Counted from the stretch's first letter, positions 9,533 through 17,916 are shown. The stretch: 64,000 nt of DNA from Candidatus Obscuribacter phosphatis (GCA_001899315.1 MOYA01000001.1:1588599-1652598); one strand, 5' to 3'. The notes: generated by a model from the letters alone, not told the origin. Numbers and translations: made by a program.

Positions 9533-10984
9533 TTAGTGGGGAAAAAGTGCAAGACAAGATCTTTGCCTGATTATTTGCCAAACCTGGGAATCAGGGGCAA
9601 GGTACTCTTCAAGTTCACCCCAGGTTGTGAATGGACGTCCTCTTAAAATCTTTTCACCGACAGATCTTGGCAAGCCGAGTACAAGAAGCCCTTCCAAATC
9701 GCATGAATTCAAATCTAGTCTTTTCTCTCCATCTTTGCTCTGGGCACGAACAGTGCATCCTCTTCGCAATAAGGAGTCGGCCAGCTCGGCAGAAATATGC
9801 ACCTTTTCAGTGAGATCTTCGAAGCTGGAAAAGGGTCGGAGACTGGTCAGTTTCTGCGCGAGATCTTTCTGAACACCGAGAATATCGATCATATCTCTCG
9901 TGGTGCAACTATTTATATCAACAGGTACAAAGGCAGCCACGGCGCCATTTCGACGAATTTCTTCCAATCTTCCTGACTTTTGCAGAACCGATGCGCTCAG
10001 CTCATCGAGTGTCATATATTGCCGACCAGCTACCAACCGGTCGACCTCACCCTCGGTCAGTCCAAGTTGGTGAGTAAGTTCTCTTCGAGAAGCAGTATTT
10101 ACATTGATATCTGACTGCCAACATTCAGCGACGCTTGGCATACGAGTTCTGATTCGATTGCGAATCATATCCAAACCTTTATCAAGCAGAACCTGACAGC
10201 GGGCTATTTTTCTTGCTTGTGTTTCGCCCGGCAAAGAGAGAATCTCGCAAACTTCTCTCATTGTCAGTTCTTTACCAATAGTAGATTTCTCGGTTAACGC
10301 CAAACCAAACATCATGTCGACAACTACCAAAGGCTCATGATTGACCGATTTATCCTCAAGCATCTCTTTCAATACCACTCGCAACTCATTTAGCTGGTCA
10401 ACTTGTTCGGCTGAAAGAGCTCGGTTCTCGGGCGCATACTTAACGTCATCGGCGGTGCAGTGCCGAGGGTCCTCCTGCTCAGGATCTAGATTGAGATCCT
10501 GGAGGGTTTCCTTCTCCCACTGCCACTCCTCTTTAATATAATCAATAGCGGCGTTGTGCACAGAACGCTGCACATAAGCAGGAAGCAGAACCTTGAACCC
10601 ATCTTCATTGCGCTGATCCAAGTGCTTGCGCAGAACGCCTTCCATTTTGGTAGCAAGCTCGGCTGCCAGAGATAGAGCTTGGGCTTTTTGAAACTCATTA
10701 TCATGGCGGCGCTGAGACCAGAACCGCTTTAAGCTCTGGTTGGAAGAAAGCATCTTGGAAAGCATTGGCTGGTAATACTCATCTTTGATAATCCGCACCA
10801 ATTGCGGAGAATCATTGGACAAAGCCAAGCATTTCAGAAAAACAGAACGAGCGCCAAGCCTTTCGAATAGCTGATAAGCACTGACATTAGCCCCGACGGA
10901 ATCAGCCATTAAGCTGTCATGAATTGGCTTCCAATCTGGCGCCAGAGCTAATATTTCTGCAACTATAGTGCGGCTGGTAAGCAT
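9533..10984 (-). CDS. Sigma-70-like protein fused to three ComEA-type helix-hairpin-helix repeats
   Basis: 483 residues. Residues 131-157 (LLPAYVQRSVHNAAIDYIKEE) look like sigma region 2. Residues 240-278 (LTMREVCEILSLPGETQARK...) look like the region 4 helix-turn-helix. The C-terminal third contains three helix-hairpin-helix units, each opening with (I/L)-(N/D)-(V/L)-N (291-330, 354-396, 422-462), of the ComEA type that binds DNA non-specifically. I know of no standard sigma factor with this tail. It may be an alternative sigma factor, a degenerate sigma used as a DNA-binding regulator, or a nucleoid protein. It heads a same-strand block with DUF-like, kinase, FecR and CHAT genes, and the 12-bp gap from the small membrane-protein gene suggests one operon. 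Confidence 0.7.
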   Translation of the reverse strand: MLTSRTIVAEILALAPDWKPIHDSLMADSVGANVSAYQLFERLGARSVFLKCLALSNDSPQLVRIIKDEYYQPMLSKMLSSNQSLKRFWSQRRHDNEFQKAQALSLAAELATKMEGVLRKHLDQRNEDGFKVLLPAYVQRSVHNAAIDYIKEEWQWEKETLQDLNLDPEQEDPRHCTADDVKYAPENRALSAEQVDQLNELRVVLKEMLEDKSVNHEPLVVVDMMFGLALTEKSTIGKELTMREVCEILSLPGETQARKIARCQVLLDKGLDMIRNRIRTRMPSVAECWQSDINVNTASRRELTHQLGLTEGEVDRLVAGRQYMTLDELSASVLQKSGRLEEIRRNGAVAAFVPVDINSCTTRDMIDILGVQKDLAQKLTSLRPFSSFEDLTEKVHISAELADSLLRRGCTVRAQSKDGEKRLDLNSCDLEGLLVLGLPRSVGEKILRGRPFTTWGELEEYLAPDSQVWQIIRQRSCLALFPH

Positions 10985-10996
10985 TGAATATTGTCT

Positions 10997-11428
10997 CTAC
11001 TCCGGTAAATTAGGCAAAAGCGGAGGTATGTCGTAAACCTGATCATACGCCATGGCAATGACAACACCAACCACAAGCCAGCAGACCCACAGACTTAGCC
11101 CGCTGAAATAAGTTAGTACCTTGACAGCAGTTGAAGCCCCGCTCAATCTCTGTTTAGTACCGAACATGACATCAATACGCCAGATTCCCCAGATTGAGGC
11201 AGCGCAACCCAGCCCGATGAGACCAGCCCGGAGGGCACGAGCTGCATTCAACTCTTCGTCGGTTACCGAAAAACGCCAGAGACAGACGGCATATGGAATA
11301 AAGAAGCCTGGAAATACCCACCAGAACCGCTTTACATTCTTGAACAAGCTGTTCTCAGAAGAAGCTTTTGCGCCTGCACTTGTGCCTGGGGCTCCCTCTT
11401 GGTTTTTCTCAATTGCCTGTTCGTTCAT
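10997..11428 (-). CDS. Small membrane protein with three predicted helices
   Basis: 143 residues. A ~30-residue soluble Glu/Ala/Ser-rich N-terminus is followed by three hydrophobic segments (about 34-52, 64-83 and 101-127). A short Pro-rich tail (YDIPPLLPNLPE) ends the protein. No catalytic motif is seen and the family is not recognised. It is the first gene of the minus-strand block, 12 bp before the sigma-HhH gene, so it could be a membrane partner such as an anti-sigma-like protein. It lacks any recognisable anti-sigma domain, so this is speculation from position only. Confidence 0.7.
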   Translation of the reverse strand: MNEQAIEKNQEGAPGTSAGAKASSENSLFKNVKRFWWVFPGFFIPYAVCLWRFSVTDEELNAARALRAGLIGLGCAASIWGIWRIDVMFGTKQRLSGASTAVKVLTYFSGLSLWVCWLVVGVVIAMAYDQVYDIPPLLPNLPE

Positions 11429-11521
11429 CCGCGACTCTTTCTAAGACCTCCTAATTGTATAGGCAATCGGGGTCTTTCATAAACGATCAATAGTTTGTTT
11501 AAGGCCCAGCCTAGCGTGCTC

Positions 11522-11527
11522 TATAAT
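11522..11527 (+). promoter_or_regulatory. Putative -10 box (TATAAT) upstream of the protease gene
   Basis: A consensus TATAAT lies 40 bp before the TTG start of the protease gene at 11568, in the divergent gap between it and the minus-strand block. The -35 side is weak: TTTAAG with an 18-bp spacer is the best match. Confidence 0.45.
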
Positions 11528-11567
11528 TTGAGAGCCATGACCCAAAAAAGACAGGAAAGTTCGGTCC

Positions 11568-12800
11568 TTGACTATTAACCCCGACGATTTTGCAGGATCG
11601 CTTGCCCATGTGGTCAAGACAGAAGCTGGGCAAGAAGTACTGTTAGGCCAAGCATGGGTGTCTGGTGTTTGCCAGCTTGTCACTTGCGGTCATGTTGTCG
11701 ACGCCTTTGTCAGCGTCCCCCAGCAAATCTCGGTCTTCTTTCCACTTTCCGGAAACAGATATCCAGTCAATCAAATCAAAATGCACCCGGGTTTTGTGCG
11801 ACAACCAGACCAATTGGTCCGTTTCGATGCCGCTCTTTTGCTTGTCTCGCTTAAGGCTCCAGATATAACGGCAAAGCCACTGCCGATTACCTACGAGAAG
11901 TCTCTACCGGTGCAGATGTCTCTCACTGCAGTCAGATACCCCGTACATCTTGGTCAGTTTAGCTCGTCAATGAGCCCACTAGCCCAGGCCGGCAGCTTAT
12001 TAGGACCACTTCGCAAGAACGATAATTTTCACCTTTTGCACGATTTGGCCTTGTCACCGGGTGACTCCGGTGCCGCGATATTCGCCCCAGACGGTTCAGT
12101 GGTGGGGCTTCACTGTGGCGACACTGCTACCCTGCCGGGGCTTAATCTGCCAACTACCTCTATCAGATTGGCGCTCTGGATCGACGCCCTGAGAGATCTG
12201 GAAGTGGAAGGCGAAATTGAACCGCCGGCAAGAGAACCGTCGGAGGCAATGCCTCTCTCTCTCTTCAAGTTTGCCCTTGCTTTCTTTCTTAGTTTTGCGA
12301 TTGGCGCGGCCTTCCTTCTTTATCCAACGGTGAATGCCCTCAAGGTGGACGCCGCCAAACTTAAGCCGGTCAAACTCGGCTATAACAAACCAAGAAACGG
12401 CTACAAGATGGGCGAACAGGCCCTGATCACTCTTTTGCCTGGCTCGGACTGCAATCTTTATATATTTGACGAAGACCTTTACAGCCCCGGAAAGCCGGTC
12501 TATCGAGCCTATCCACCAGGCAACACCGCTTTTGTTAAGGGGGGCGAAATGGTCTCATTCAAAAGCATAGGTTCTCAAAAACTGTTGGTGAACGACAAAG
12601 AAGACCGCCTACACCTCTTCGCCGTCAGCACAAACCTGCAGACTGTCGAGCTAGGTGATTCATACACAGACAACGAAGCAAATAATATTCAGTTCGTAGA
12701 CAATAGAAAAATACTGGACGAACTTCTCAAACTAAAAGCAGAGCATCCTGATGAAGTGATCTACTCTGAGATGGAAGGTCCTTTAGCGGTGGAAAGATAA
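11568..12800 (+). CDS. Membrane-anchored trypsin-like serine protease with C-terminal DUF4384-like domain
   Basis: 410 residues from a TTG start preceded by an AGGAAAG ribosome binding site; an in-frame stop at 11538-11540 rules out a longer protein. Residues ~5-205 form a chymotrypsin-fold protease with His42 (TCGH), Asp87 (FDAAL) and Ser167 (GDSG). One transmembrane helix follows (~232-254), then a C-terminal beta domain (~270-390) resembling DUF4384, including a CNLYIFDED segment similar to CNITIYNFD in the next gene. The protease domain lacks a signal peptide, so with a single internal helix it should face the cytoplasm and the DUF4384-like domain the periplasm. Coupling across the membrane is inferred. 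Confidence 0.85.
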   Translation: MTINPDDFAGSLAHVVKTEAGQEVLLGQAWVSGVCQLVTCGHVVDAFVSVPQQISVFFPLSGNRYPVNQIKMHPGFVRQPDQLVRFDAALLLVSLKAPDITAKPLPITYEKSLPVQMSLTAVRYPVHLGQFSSSMSPLAQAGSLLGPLRKNDNFHLLHDLALSPGDSGAAIFAPDGSVVGLHCGDTATLPGLNLPTTSIRLALWIDALRDLEVEGEIEPPAREPSEAMPLSLFKFALAFFLSFAIGAAFLLYPTVNALKVDAAKLKPVKLGYNKPRNGYKMGEQALITLLPGSDCNLYIFDEDLYSPGKPVYRAYPPGNTAFVKGGEMVSFKSIGSQKLLVNDKEDRLHLFAVSTNLQTVELGDSYTDNEANNIQFVDNRKILDELLKLKAEHPDEVIYSEMEGPLAVER

Positions 12801-12822
12801 ATTTAGGAATTCCTCCTAAATT
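12800..12822 (+). other. Perfect 9-bp hairpin between the two DUF4384-like genes
   Basis: The arms aatttagga (12800-12808) and tcctaaatt (12814-12822) pair perfectly around a 5-base loop directly after the protease stop codon. No T-run follows, so it is not a canonical intrinsic terminator. It could stabilise mRNA ends or partly attenuate read-through into the gene at 12912. Confidence 0.5.
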
Positions 12823-12911
12823 ACTCCCGAATCTGGTCTTGACCACAGGCAACCGATTTAAGGCAAAAAGATTGCGGTCGGCAATTGAACCGACAAACTG
12901 AGGATATCGAA

Positions 12912-13865
12912 ATGACCAATACCAATCACACAGTCAAATTCTTACTAAGCGCCGGTTTTTCCTTTCTGGCATCCTCAATTCTCATTTCAGGTGCTCTAGC
13001 TGAAGGCACCGTGCAAGAGCCAAGCCAGGCAGATCTGCAGAATTCAAAAGAAAGGGGGCTTTTTATTGAGCAGCCTACAATCAAGCACCCACCGGTCAAG
13101 GCGGTAGCTCCGGAAGCCAAACCCAAAGCTAAAGAGGTGAAGACAACACCTAAGTCAGCACCGGCTCTCTCTTCAACAAGTTCCAGCAATTCATCGAGCA
13201 GCGGCAAGGCTCAAAAGGTTGCTACAGTCAAAACCAAAGTAAAAAAACCAGTCGAAAATCACAAGCCAACCAGCATTCAAGTAGTGAAGAAGTCCTCTCC
13301 GACAGACCAGAGTATCAAAACTGTCGCCTATGACGGAGAGGGTATTATCTCGGCTTGGTTGAACAAGCCTGGTCAGCAGCCGGCTTATAAAGACGGTGAG
13401 ACTATGGAAGTGAACGTCAAGGCTAATAGAGACTGCAATATCACCATCTACAACTTTGACGGAAAAGGCAAGCTCACCCAGATTTTCCCCAATTCCTTCC
13501 AATCAAGCGCCCAAGTTAAGGCTGGCGAGACGGTCAGCATTGGAGGAAGAGAGAGTGATTTCGAATTCAAAGTAGGACTGCAGCCTGGTGCCAAGAAAAC
13601 CCAGGAACAGATTTTTGTTTTCGCCTATCCAGTCAACGAGGCACCACTTTCTATCGCCATGAATGCAGTGCCTGAAAGTCCGTTCAGAGCAGCCGACATG
13701 ACCCCCGAAGAGTACAGAAAAATGGTAAACCAATCAAAAGTATTCTTCTCTCGCGAAATCAAAGTGGTAAGCAAGAAAAAAGAGAGCGGCTCAGTTAGAC
13801 CCGCAAGCCATGAAACAGTCACCACTCCAAACAAGATAGAACTTACTCTTACCATAGAAGAGTAA
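12912..13865 (+). CDS. Secreted protein with DUF4384-like domain
   Basis: 317 residues from the ATG at 12912, chosen over an in-frame TTG at 12885 because GAGG sits eight bases upstream and the ATG gives a clean signal peptide (FLLSAGFSFLASSILISGALAEG). Residues ~50-135 are a Lys/Ser/Pro-rich linker of low complexity. Residues ~145-245 form the DUF4384-like beta domain (GEGIISAWLNKPG, YKDGETMEVNVKANRDCNITIYNFD, KLTQIFPN), homologous in layout to the C-terminal part of the protease encoded upstream. The protein should be periplasmic. The two genes probably work together, but the ligand and role are unknown. Confidence 0.8.
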   Translation: MTNTNHTVKFLLSAGFSFLASSILISGALAEGTVQEPSQADLQNSKERGLFIEQPTIKHPPVKAVAPEAKPKAKEVKTTPKSAPALSSTSSSNSSSSGKAQKVATVKTKVKKPVENHKPTSIQVVKKSSPTDQSIKTVAYDGEGIISAWLNKPGQQPAYKDGETMEVNVKANRDCNITIYNFDGKGKLTQIFPNSFQSSAQVKAGETVSIGGRESDFEFKVGLQPGAKKTQEQIFVFAYPVNEAPLSIAMNAVPESPFRAADMTPEEYRKMVNQSKVFFSREIKVVSKKKESGSVRPASHETVTTPNKIELTLTIEE

Positions 13866-13903
13866 TAGGGCGAAGAGTTAAACGTTCCGGATAAAAGCAT
13901 TGA

Positions 13904-13939
13904 AAAGACCCTGTCACTACTAATGGTGACAGGGTCTTT
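13904..13939. terminator. Strong hairpin terminator between convergent genes
   Basis: A perfect 14-bp stem (aaagaccctgtcac with gtgacagggtcttt) around an 8-base loop lies between the plus-strand DUF4384 gene and the minus-strand SOD gene. The stem ends in A/T bases on both sides, so it can serve both directions. Confidence 0.85.
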
Positions 13940-13975
13940 CCATTTCTTCAGCTCTAGTCTAAGTGAACTACATCA

Positions 13976-14785
13976 CTAAACAGTCAGCTCCAGACCAAGG
14001 GGGTACTTACTCACCGAAGCAAGACGCTTGGCAACAACGCCCCAGTCTACGTTTTTGGCGAATGCATCTAGATATTTAGCTCTGTCAACACCGTAGTCGA
14101 TCATGTAGGCATGTTCATAGACATCCAACGCGAGAATCGGAACAAAACCGGCTGGCGACCACATATTGTGCGTATCCAAACCAAATGTATCCAGATAACC
14201 GCCTCTCAGGTTAAAGCCGACTATCACCCAACCGCGCATGCTTTTGCCGCTTGCTTTCAAGAAATCCATAAATTTTCCGGTTGAACCAAAACGCTCATCA
14301 AGGGCTGCTTTTAAATCACCGGTAGGTTCACCGCCTGAACCTCCTAGATTGCCGAAGTAAAGTTCATGGTAGATGACACCGTTAACAGCGAAGCTTTGTT
14401 CCATGAGAAGTTCGCGCAGCGGAGAGTAAGTAGCGTTGGCACTGGCCAAATCCACTTCTTTCAGTTTGGCGAGAATCTCGTTAGACTTCCCGACATAACC
14501 CTTATAGAGCTTCAAATGCTGCTCAATTTGAGACTGGGAAAGACCGTCAAGCTTCTTGCCGACCAAACCACTAAAATCTCTAGCAACATATAGCTCGCCA
14601 GCCGCAGCATTCTTAGCCGGTGCGGCTGCTCCAGATTTAGCGGCATCGGCGGCGAGAACTTTGCCGGTGGACAAACCAGCTGCGGCAACAGCGCCCATCA
14701 AAAGTACATCACGCCTGGTGACAACACTCTTGCCACTCTGGCTGGTTTCATAATTTCCGATTGTTTCCTTATTGTCAGAGACCAT
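13976..14785 (-). CDS. Iron/manganese superoxide dismutase with Tat signal
   Basis: 269 residues from the ATG at 14783-14785, which has an AGAGGA ribosome binding site; a longer TTG start is less likely. A twin-arginine signal (VTRRDVLLMG, Arg24-Arg25) with an Ala-rich h-region (to ~47) precedes the SOD domain at ~65-265. The four metal ligands are present: His90, His140 (VIYHELYFGNL), and Asp221 and His225 (DVYEHAYMIDYG). Fe/Mn-SODs are usually cytosolic, so Tat export implies defence against superoxide in the periplasm, with metal loaded before export. Fe versus Mn cannot be told from sequence by eye. It is transcribed divergently from the malic enzyme gene. Confidence 0.92.
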   Translation of the reverse strand: MVSDNKETIGNYETSQSGKSVVTRRDVLLMGAVAAAGLSTGKVLAADAAKSGAAAPAKNAAAGELYVARDFSGLVGKKLDGLSQSQIEQHLKLYKGYVGKSNEILAKLKEVDLASANATYSPLRELLMEQSFAVNGVIYHELYFGNLGGSGGEPTGDLKAALDERFGSTGKFMDFLKASGKSMRGWVIVGFNLRGGYLDTFGLDTHNMWSPAGFVPILALDVYEHAYMIDYGVDRAKYLDAFAKNVDWGVVAKRLASVSKYPLGLELTV

Positions 14786-15009
14786 CAAAATATCCTCTTT
14801 CTGGGTTAGGTCGTAATTTTTGCGCAAGGGCTATTATTACTGTGGCAAAAACGAAGTAAATTGTTCCCGCTTTGCTTGCCAAGCTATTAAAAAACTTGGT
14901 TTAGCAGCACGATTTCGGCGCTCGTCAGCTTAACATATCCTCATTGATTAATCAGTTCGCCTCCTGAGAACCATCGGTACAGTTAGCCTCAATTCAAGAG
15001 AAAAATCAG

Positions 15010-16476
15010 ATGTCTACAACTCAAAAGCCTTCCACCAATTCGGAAAAGAACCTCAAACCAAGCGCCAGCCATAGCCTCACCTTAAGAGCCAAAATCACTA
15101 ACCTGCCGGGCATGCTCGGCAAGCTAACTTCGCGTATCGGCGAGGTGGGTGGAGACATCGGCGCGATAGATATTCACGGCTTCGAGAAAGACGCGATAGT
15201 GAGAGATATCACCATCAAAGTAAGAGATACCGAGCATGGTGAGAAGCTCGTTCAAGAAATTAAGAAGCTCGAAGGCATAGAAGTGGTAAATGTTTCGGAC
15301 CGAACCTTCCTGATGCACCTAGGCGGAAAAATCAGAGTGACGAATAAAGTTCCTCTGGCCACAAGAGACGACTTATCTATGGCCTACACGCCAGGTGTGG
15401 CGAGAGTTTGCATGGCTATTCATAACGAACCGGAAAATGCCTACAAGTTGACTATAAAGCGCAATACAGTAGCGGTAGTTTCAGACGGTAGTGCCGTACT
15501 GGGTTTGGGCAATATTGGTCCGGAAGCTGCCATGCCAGTAATGGAAGGCAAAGCCATGCTCTTCAAAGAATTCGGAAAAGTTGATGCCTTTCCTATCTGT
15601 CTTGCCACCCAAGACACCGAGGAAATCATCAAAACCTGCAAAGCCATTGCCCCCACCTTTGGTGGCATCAATTTGGAAGATATCTCGGCCCCTCGCTGCT
15701 TCGAAATTGAAGAAAGACTAAAGAACGAACTCGATATCCCAGTTTTCCATGACGACCAACACGGCACAGCCGTTGTAGTTCTGGCCGCCTTGATCAACTC
15801 GCTCAAGATAGTGAAAAAAGAAATCGGCGCTCTCAAAGTGATTGTTTCGGGAGTTGGCGCTGCCGGTGTCGCATGTTCAAAGATTCTTATGAATGCGGGA
15901 GTCAAGAATATTATCGGCTTCGATCGTATGGGCGCTATCTACAAAGGTAGAGGCGAACACATGAACTATATGAAGGACTGGTTTGCTGAAAATACCAATC
16001 CCACCGGCTTCAAAGGGTCTATAGAAGATGCCTTGGACGGAGCCGATCTATTTCTCGGGCTTTCCGGACCGGGCACGATCAAAGCTGAGTCTCTCAAGAA
16101 AATGGCTAAAGACCCAATTGTCTTTGCTATGGCTAACCCAGTTCCTGAAGTCATGCCTGAAGAAGCAGCACCTTTTGTGAGAATCATGGCCACAGGTAGA
16201 TCCGACTATCCAAATCAAATCAACAATGTCTTATGCTTTCCCGGCATCTTCAGAGGTGCACTGGACTGCCATGCTCGCGACATAAACGAAGAGATGAAAC
16301 TGGCTGCTGCTTACGCCATCGCCGCCTCTGTTCAAGATCACGAGCTGAATGAAGACTACATCATTCCCGGCGTTTTCAACGGACAGGTGGCCTCGCGGGT
16401 GGCGGAAGCTGTGGCCCAGGCGGCCCAGAAAACCGGTGTAGCGAGACGCTATAAAACCGACGATTATCTGGAATAG
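15010..16476 (+). CDS. NAD(P)-dependent malic enzyme with N-terminal ACT domain
   Basis: 488 residues. It decarboxylates malate to pyruvate, making NAD(P)H. An ACT regulatory domain (~21-100, LRAKITNLPGMLGKL) is fused ahead of the small-type malic enzyme: Tyr126 in AYTPGVA, Lys181 in MEGKA, metal-binding Glu223-Asp224 and Asp248-Asp249, and a Rossmann GVGAAG motif at 281-286. ACT domains usually bind amino acids or similar small molecules, so allosteric control of pyruvate supply is likely; the effector is unknown. The ATG at 15010 has a weak AGAGAAA upstream. A strong hairpin follows the stop. Confidence 0.95.
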   Translation: MSTTQKPSTNSEKNLKPSASHSLTLRAKITNLPGMLGKLTSRIGEVGGDIGAIDIHGFEKDAIVRDITIKVRDTEHGEKLVQEIKKLEGIEVVNVSDRTFLMHLGGKIRVTNKVPLATRDDLSMAYTPGVARVCMAIHNEPENAYKLTIKRNTVAVVSDGSAVLGLGNIGPEAAMPVMEGKAMLFKEFGKVDAFPICLATQDTEEIIKTCKAIAPTFGGINLEDISAPRCFEIEERLKNELDIPVFHDDQHGTAVVVLAALINSLKIVKKEIGALKVIVSGVGAAGVACSKILMNAGVKNIIGFDRMGAIYKGRGEHMNYMKDWFAENTNPTGFKGSIEDALDGADLFLGLSGPGTIKAESLKKMAKDPIVFAMANPVPEVMPEEAAPFVRIMATGRSDYPNQINNVLCFPGIFRGALDCHARDINEEMKLAAAYAIAASVQDHELNEDYIIPGVFNGQVASRVAEAVAQAAQKTGVARRYKTDDYLE

Positions 16477-16496
16477 GCTCAATCTGCAGTCATACT

Positions 16497-16534
16497 GGAC
16501 TAGCGCCGGCTCTCAACAGCGCCGGCGCTGGTCT
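16497..16534 (+). terminator. GC-rich hairpin downstream of malic enzyme
   Basis: The arms agcgccggc (16502-16510) and gccggcgct (16521-16529) pair perfectly around 10 bases, and pairing extends outward with two wobbles. There is no clear T-run, so termination is likely but may be imperfect. Confidence 0.6.
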
Positions 16535-16561
16535 GATCCATGTTTACAAAGACAGCTAAGT

Positions 16562-16580
16562 TGGCATGTATTAAATGCCA
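16562..16580. promoter_or_regulatory. Small dyad upstream of the charged-protein gene
   Basis: tggcat and atgcca flank a 7-base AT-rich centre 22 bp before the start at 16602. This may be an operator or part of a leader hairpin. There is no direct evidence for binding. Confidence 0.3.
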
Positions 16581-16601
16581 TAGCTTTGCGGAGAAATACC
16601 C

Positions 16602-16895
16602 ATGTCAGTCGATAAAATGAGGAAACAACGCGAAGAGGAAGCTCTAAGACGAGCCGATCGCGAAAGAGAAGAGCGTCGCCAGAAAGAGGAACGCGAGCGC
16701 AGAAGGCAAATGGAAGAACTAGAAAGACGCCGTTACGATGAAATGGTAAGAGATAAACAGAGAGAAAAGACTCAAGAAGAGACGTTAACCGCCGAACGGA
16801 AGCAAGATGAGATGATGAAGCAATTGGAGCTTGAGAAAGAAGCCCGAGAGCGTGCCCAGCTAAACCAAAACAAGCCTGGACAAGGACAAACTTAA
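16602..16895 (+). CDS. Small highly charged Arg/Glu-rich coiled-coil protein
   Basis: 97 residues, dominated by Arg, Glu, Lys and Gln (for example EERRQKEERERRRQMEELERR), so it should form a single long alpha-helix or coiled coil. There is no signal peptide or membrane segment. A GGAG ribosome binding site precedes the ATG and a clear terminator follows the stop, so it is a stand-alone transcription unit with its own signals. This supports it as a real gene despite its low complexity. No family is recognised and the function is unknown. Confidence 0.65.
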   Translation: MSVDKMRKQREEEALRRADREREERRQKEERERRRQMEELERRRYDEMVRDKQREKTQEETLTAERKQDEMMKQLELEKEARERAQLNQNKPGQGQT

Positions 16896-16898
16896 AAG

Positions 16899-16926
16899 AA
16901 AGAGCCCGGAGAATTTCGGGCTCTTT
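16899..16926. terminator. Bidirectional terminator
   Basis: A 10-bp stem (aaagagcccg with cgggctcttt) around an 8-base loop lies between the charged-protein gene and the convergent HemQ gene. The A/T-rich stem ends give T-rich tails on both strands. Confidence 0.85.
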
Positions 16927-16955
16927 CCATTACTAGTTACAAATTTCGACTTTTC

Positions 16956-17810
16956 TTACACGGGCTGTAAGGTGTTTAGCTTCGGCACTGAAGTTCCCTC
17001 AAAGAAAGTCTTCAATTCATCGAGAGAAAACTGCAACCCGGAGTAAAAGTCACCAAAATCTCCGTACTTGGCGCTTGCCTCATCAAAGCGCATCTCGTAA
17101 ACCAGTTTCTTGAAGATAAGCGGGTCATCTGCATATAGATCAACCCCCCACTCATAGCGGTCATAACCAATAGAGCCGGAGATTACTTGGGTGACAAGAC
17201 CACTGTAGGTTCGTCCAATTTTTCCGTGCTCAAGCATCATTTTGCCGCGTTCTTCATATGGCAGCATGTACCAGTTCACATTTTCGCCTCGCTTCTTATC
17301 CATAGGATAGAAGCAGACATAACGTCTTTGCGGAATACGAGCCCAAAGTCTGCCGCCATAATGAGGATGCTTCTCTTGCTCAGCAAGCAATTCGTCGAAT
17401 GCAGCATTCCATTCAGGACTGCCAGCTTTCAGCCCTCTTTCCTTTAAGGTTGCATGAATTTTCCCAGTAGCTTCGTAAAGACCTAGTTCCAAGATAGAAA
17501 CATAGGACAGCGCCGGGGTGAGGAATTCGCATATTCCGAGCTTATCAAAGGTCATCTGTGCATGGGCTAGACCGTCAAAATCCTTCGAATAGTGAGTAAG
17601 CATCAAATCGGCCTTGTGCCCGACCATTTGAGCCAAACCCAAATCAGTTTCCTTGCCTTGCTGAAACTGGGCTAAAGCAGAGCGGGCTTCATTAACAAGC
17701 TCGTTACGCTCCTGCTCGGCAAGACGATCCCAAGAATATCTATCCAGCTCGAACATGCGGTGAAGAATCCACCAGCCTTCAAGAGATTCAGGTACATTAG
17801 GGTGACGCAT
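16956..17810 (-). CDS. hemQ: HemQ-type coproheme decarboxylase (chlorite dismutase family)
   Basis: 284 residues. The conserved YPMxKKR element is present at 168-174, giving Tyr168 and Lys172 at the positions of catalytic Tyr145 and Lys149 of Firmicute HemQ. His195 lies 27 residues after Tyr168, as the proximal haem ligand does in those enzymes. The NWYMLPYEERG and HGKIGRTY motifs also match. HemQ oxidatively decarboxylates coproheme III to haem b in the coproporphyrin-dependent pathway. It lacks the Arg-centred distal pocket expected of true chlorite dismutases as far as I can judge. No other haem genes are nearby. It ends at the bidirectional terminator shared with the gene at 16602. Confidence 0.88.
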   Translation of the reverse strand: MRHPNVPESLEGWWILHRMFELDRYSWDRLAEQERNELVNEARSALAQFQQGKETDLGLAQMVGHKADLMLTHYSKDFDGLAHAQMTFDKLGICEFLTPALSYVSILELGLYEATGKIHATLKERGLKAGSPEWNAAFDELLAEQEKHPHYGGRLWARIPQRRYVCFYPMDKKRGENVNWYMLPYEERGKMMLEHGKIGRTYSGLVTQVISGSIGYDRYEWGVDLYADDPLIFKKLVYEMRFDEASAKYGDFGDFYSGLQFSLDELKTFFEGTSVPKLNTLQPV

Positions 17811-17916
17811 TACACAATCCTCAAAGCTATGAGCTACGCAGCTATGCTACCGCAGAAGCAGCCGCACTGAGGAAGATTAAAAGAAGTCTTTGCAATTTAG
17901 TATCTAAGTCAAAACA

